Source of the DNA: Nioella aestuarii
GTDB lineage: Bacteria; Pseudomonadota; Alphaproteobacteria; Rhodobacterales; Rhodobacteraceae
Direction of reading: 5' to 3'
NCBI RefSeq assembly: GCF_050896395.1
Contig: NZ_JBPBBA010000006.1
Span: forward strand, 1-64,000
DNA: 64,000 bases
Both the position numbers and the translations under genes were made by a program. A model generated the notes under the pieces. It saw only the letters and a program-made list of their open reading frames with translations, did no database searches and was not told the DNA's origin. Below, piece after piece: positions 61,095-64,000 of this stretch. Within the stretch, counting starts at the first letter, position 1; the number at the start of each line of letters is the position of its first letter.

Positions 61095-61116
61095 CCCTAA
61101 TCAGGAGGAGACCATC

Positions 61117-62460
61117 ATGAATATCAAAGCTCTTTCCGTTGCCGCAATGCTTTGCCTTGCGACCCCGCTTCACGCGCAGACCGCTGACGATGCCATACAG
61201 GCCTATCGCGATGGCGATTACGCGCAAGCGTTGGCGATTTCCCGGCCCCTGGCGAATTCAGGTGACGCCGTGGCACTGAACATGATGGGCATTCTCTACG
61301 AAAATGGCCTTGGGGTGCCTGCGGACGGATTCCGCGCGGCAAGCTATTATCAGGGTGCTGCCGATCAGGATCTGCCGCAGGCGCTGAACAATCTAGCCGA
61401 CCACTATCTCGATGGCTGGGACGGGCAGGAGCCGCGCCCGGATCTGGCCATTCCGCTGTTGTTGCGGGCCGAGGGCATGGGCTATGCCGGTGTCTACAAC
61501 AATCTGGGCGTATCCTATTTCGAGGGCCATTTCGGCACCCCGGATTCCCGTCGCGCGATGGAATATTTCCGCCGCTCCCATGAGGCAGGGTATGTAGACG
61601 GCACTGCCAATGTGGCTTGGATGTATGCCCATGGCGAAGGCGTCGCGGAAGATCAGATTGAAGCGCGGCGTTACTATGTTCTTGCCCACGAAAATGACGG
61701 GCCCCTTTGGGCTTTGGAAAACCTGGCGGACATGTGGCGCGAGGGCGAAGGCGGTCCGGTGGACTTGTCTCAGGCCGTTGCGCTTTATGAAGAGGCCGCC
61801 GAGCGGGGCAGCGCCTATGGGGCAAACTGGCTTGGATATTACTATGACAACGGCGAAGGCGGTCTGCCGGTCGATTACGAACGCGCCGTGGCGTATTTCC
61901 AGCTGGCGGCCGAACAGGGCAGCACGACGGGCTATTACAACCTTGGCTCGATGTATGAAGGCGGGCGCGGGGTCGAGGAAGACGCTGAAATGGCCCGCCA
62001 CTACTATCAACTTGCCGCTGATCAGGGGGACGCGGAAGCGGCCTATGAGCTGGCGATCATGTATTGGCACGGGCAGCTTGGCTATGTCGATGAAATCGAG
62101 GCCCGTCGCATGATGGAGCTGGCGGTGGACCGCGAGGCGGAACTGGCCTTTGGCGATCTTGGTCTGATGTTGCGCAACGGTGTTGGCGGCGGGCGCGACC
62201 TGCTGCGGGCGGCCGAGATGTTCGAGCGTGGGCTTGCCGAAAATGACTCTCTGGCCTTCGTAAACATGGGCGAAGTCGTCTCCGACCCCGCATTTCCTGA
62301 CCACGATCCGGTGCGCGGTTTGGCGCTGTGCCTGCGTGCGGTCGAGATCACCACGAACGAAGAACGGCAGGCGCAGTATGTTCGGCGCTGCAACCGGTTG
62401 GCACGCGTGCTTAGCCCCGCGCAGCAAAGCGACGCGCGGGCGATGGTTGGATCACTCTAG
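61117..62460 (+). CDS. Secreted Sel1-repeat protein 2
   Basis: A 447-residue paralogue-like partner of the previous gene. The signal peptide (MNIKALSVAAMLCLATPLHA) is followed by about ten Sel1 repeats, for example NVAWMYAHGEGVAEDQIEAR and NLGSMYEGGRGVEEDAEMAR. The last part has paired cysteines (ALCLRAVE and RRCNRLA) as in the previous protein's end. AGGAGGAG lies before the ATG. It is presumably cotranscribed with the upstream Sel1 gene. Its tail overlaps the convergent cytochrome gene by nine bases. Confidence 0.88.
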   Translation: MNIKALSVAAMLCLATPLHAQTADDAIQAYRDGDYAQALAISRPLANSGDAVALNMMGILYENGLGVPADGFRAASYYQGAADQDLPQALNNLADHYLDGWDGQEPRPDLAIPLLLRAEGMGYAGVYNNLGVSYFEGHFGTPDSRRAMEYFRRSHEAGYVDGTANVAWMYAHGEGVAEDQIEARRYYVLAHENDGPLWALENLADMWREGEGGPVDLSQAVALYEEAAERGSAYGANWLGYYYDNGEGGLPVDYERAVAYFQLAAEQGSTTGYYNLGSMYEGGRGVEEDAEMARHYYQLAADQGDAEAAYELAIMYWHGQLGYVDEIEARRMMELAVDREAELAFGDLGLMLRNGVGGGRDLLRAAEMFERGLAENDSLAFVNMGEVVSDPAFPDHDPVRGLALCLRAVEITTNEERQAQYVRRCNRLARVLSPAQQSDARAMVGSL

Positions 62461-63342
62461 GGGCGGCAGTGCCTGAAGATAGGCCGCAATAGCGGCGCGG
62501 TCGGCGTCTGGCAGGTGGGCCATGTTCAGGATCACTTCGGCCATTTCGCCGCCGGCGCTGTCAAATTCGGGCGTGAACCCGTCGCGCAGGTAATTGGCGA
62601 TGTCAGAGGCTGACCAGGTCAGTGCGGCGGGGGTGATATTGGGAATACGCCCCTCGCCTGACGGGTTCGGTGCCCCGGCCAGCCAATTGGCATAGTCCAA
62701 CCCGCCAAGAGCGTTGCGAGGCGTGTGGCATTCACCGCAATGACCGAGCGATTCCACAAGGTAGCGCCCGCGCATCACCTCTGGGGACAGGTCATCGCCC
62801 TGCATCACCCAGTCATCCGATGCAAACAGCAGCTTCCAGCCCCCGAGCGAGCGGCGGATCGAAAAGGGAAAGCCCACGTCATGATCGCGCGAGGGTGTGG
62901 TATCGGCGGGCAGGGTCTGCATGAAGGCCCAAAGATCCTGCAAATCGGTCATGCCCGCGCGGGCATAGGTGGTGTAGGGAAAGGCGGGGAAGTAGTGCTG
63001 CCCCTCGGGGCTGACCCCGCGCATGACGGCGTTTAGGAAGTCGGCTTCTGACCAGCTGCCTATGCCATTCTCGACATCCATCGAGATATTGGGCGCATAG
63101 AACGTCCCGAAATCGGAAGGAAAGCCGCGGCCCCCGGCAAGGATCAGGCGCTCCTCCCCGTCTGCTTCCTCGGCTGCGTGGCAAGAGGCGCATCCGGCGG
63201 CCCAGAACACCAGTTCTCCATGTTCTGCATCCCCTTCGCGGGAGGGAATATCAGACGTTGAAAGCGGCGCAGGGGCGGTTAGATACCAGCCGATTGCGGC
63301 ACCCAGAATAGCAAGACCGAGGAGAAACCGGAGAAATCGCAT
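62452..63342 (-). CDS. Diheme cytochrome c
   Basis: A 296-residue c-type cytochrome with two heme sites, CASCH near residue 53 and CGECH near residue 203. One N-terminal membrane segment (RFLRFLLGLAILGAAIGWYL) anchors it or serves as a signal. The layout resembles the cytochrome subunit of membrane-bound alcohol or gluconate-type dehydrogenases, but no dehydrogenase subunits adjoin it. It follows the cytochrome c' gene on the same strand, 60 bases downstream, so the two may be cotranscribed. It depends on the ccm genes for heme attachment. Confidence 0.9.
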   Translation of the reverse strand: MRFLRFLLGLAILGAAIGWYLTAPAPLSTSDIPSREGDAEHGELVFWAAGCASCHAAEEADGEERLILAGGRGFPSDFGTFYAPNISMDVENGIGSWSEADFLNAVMRGVSPEGQHYFPAFPYTTYARAGMTDLQDLWAFMQTLPADTTPSRDHDVGFPFSIRRSLGGWKLLFASDDWVMQGDDLSPEVMRGRYLVESLGHCGECHTPRNALGGLDYANWLAGAPNPSGEGRIPNITPAALTWSASDIANYLRDGFTPEFDSAGGEMAEVILNMAHLPDADRAAIAAYLQALPPLE

Positions 63343-63402
63343 GTGAAAACAGCCTTTGATTGGGGCGGCCCTGCGCAAGTGCAGAGCAGCCCCAAGTCTA
63401 GA

Positions 63403-63888
63403 TTATTCGTCGGATTGACGGAAGTTGCGGTGGCAGCTGCCACAAGAAGCTCCAAGCGGGCCGATTGCACCTTGCAGCGCCTCCAGCCCGTTACCAGCCG
63501 CGTCAGCCATGCCGCTGGCGGCGGCACCAAGGGCCATCCATTCCTCACCGAAGCCGCCCATGTTTTCCCAGATCGCGGGAAGGGCGCGGGTGGCATCGCC
63601 AAGCGCGGCATTGTCGGACCCTGCGGGCCAGAAGGGGCGGCCATCGACGGTGGTCATCGCTGCGATATTGTTGGCGGCGGTCTGTGCGGCCTCGGCGTCA
63701 TAGTCGACATTGCCGCGGGCCATGCCACCAAGCACACCGATGTTGAAGGCAAGGATATCCATGTATCCCTGACGGGCGGCGATATGGCCTGCATATGGAT
63801 TGTCGCCGTGGCCCGCGCCCTGGACCGTGGCGGCCAGAGGCAAAGTCAATGCTGCGGCAGCGAGAATGGATTTTGAGAAGATGCGCAT
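63403..63888 (-). CDS. Cytochrome c' (class II)
   Basis: A 161-residue periplasmic cytochrome with a signal peptide (MRIFSKSILAAAALTLPLAATVQGA) and one heme site, SCGSCHRNFRQ, at the very C-terminus, the mark of class II four-helix cytochromes c'. These proteins bind NO or act in electron transfer; the role here is not known. A GGGAG site precedes the ATG. It is first in a likely two-gene unit with the diheme cytochrome. Confidence 0.92.
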   Translation of the reverse strand: MRIFSKSILAAAALTLPLAATVQGAGHGDNPYAGHIAARQGYMDILAFNIGVLGGMARGNVDYDAEAAQTAANNIAAMTTVDGRPFWPAGSDNAALGDATRALPAIWENMGGFGEEWMALGAAASGMADAAGNGLEALQGAIGPLGASCGSCHRNFRQSDE

Positions 63889-64000
63889 GGGGACTCCCTA
63901 GTGAAAACGTGCGGTGCCACACAGCATCGCGGTATCAGGAGGTTTCACGCAAGGCCCTCACACTCGCCTCACGCGGGTGTGATCTGCACAGGTGATGTGC

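Overview
The window is a dense, GC-rich stretch of chromosome from an alphaproteobacterium, almost certainly Rhodobacterales (roseobacter/Rhodobacter group). The signs are a heterotetrameric sarcosine oxidase operon, an LsrB/VtlR-type LysR regulator, a lysis pair like the one used by gene transfer agents, a fused indolepyruvate oxidoreductase, System I cytochrome c maturation genes, and small intergenic repeats of the kind common in this order. About 59 protein genes are supported. I see no rRNA, tRNA, CRISPR array, insertion sequence or integrase. One small RNA is proposed.

Layout. 0.2-5.6 kb: cytochrome c maturation (ccmF, ccmH; ccmI on the other strand) with a PaaG-like isomerase, ruvX and a DUF1289 gene. 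5.8-11.3 kb: sarcosine oxidase soxBDAG, with two tiny membrane-protein genes on the opposite strand between soxB and soxD. 11.3-18 kb: a row of four palindromes, sodB, rarD, a LOG-family gene, a LysM-domain protein and an Atm1-type ABC exporter. 18-23.4 kb: an RND efflux pump with two matching operator-like dyads upstream. 23.5-28 kb: yfgM-like, bamB, der and an SDR gene. 28-31.9 kb: grxD, a small membrane protein, bolA, purL and a GNAT gene. 31.9-36.9 kb: a candidate AbcR-like sRNA downstream of lsrB/vtlR, then indolepyruvate oxidoreductase and a tusA-like gene. 37-41.2 kb: ccdA, a membrane hydrolase-like protein translationally coupled to a cytochrome P450, and tpiA. 41.2-44.8 kb: tfoX-like, an A-type Fe-S carrier, a DUF3307/SatD cassette with twin operators, a sufT-like gene and mazG. 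44.9-50 kb: an M20 amidohydrolase, flavin reductase, speB, acyltransferase, murI and ccmE. 50-51.4 kb: endolysin and holin. 51.4-57.7 kb: a dimethylglycine-dehydrogenase-like enzyme, a small secreted protein, an M20 peptidase, a VIT-family protein and lipA. 57.7-63.9 kb: a Flp-like pilin, a TPR protein, two secreted Sel1-repeat proteins, a diheme cytochrome c and a cytochrome c'.

How the genes fit together. Three themes recur: c-type cytochrome biogenesis (ccmF, ccmH, ccmI, ccmE, ccdA) and its products at the right end; methylated-glycine catabolism (soxBDAG and the dimethylglycine-dehydrogenase-like protein); and Fe-S handling (sufT-like, A-type carrier, bolA, grxD, Atm1-type exporter, lipA). 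The most interesting parts are the SatD-like cyclase-fold regulator with its DUF3307 partner and near-identical operators, the AbcR-like sRNA, the antisense gene pair inside sox, and a modular family of palindromes downstream of genes.
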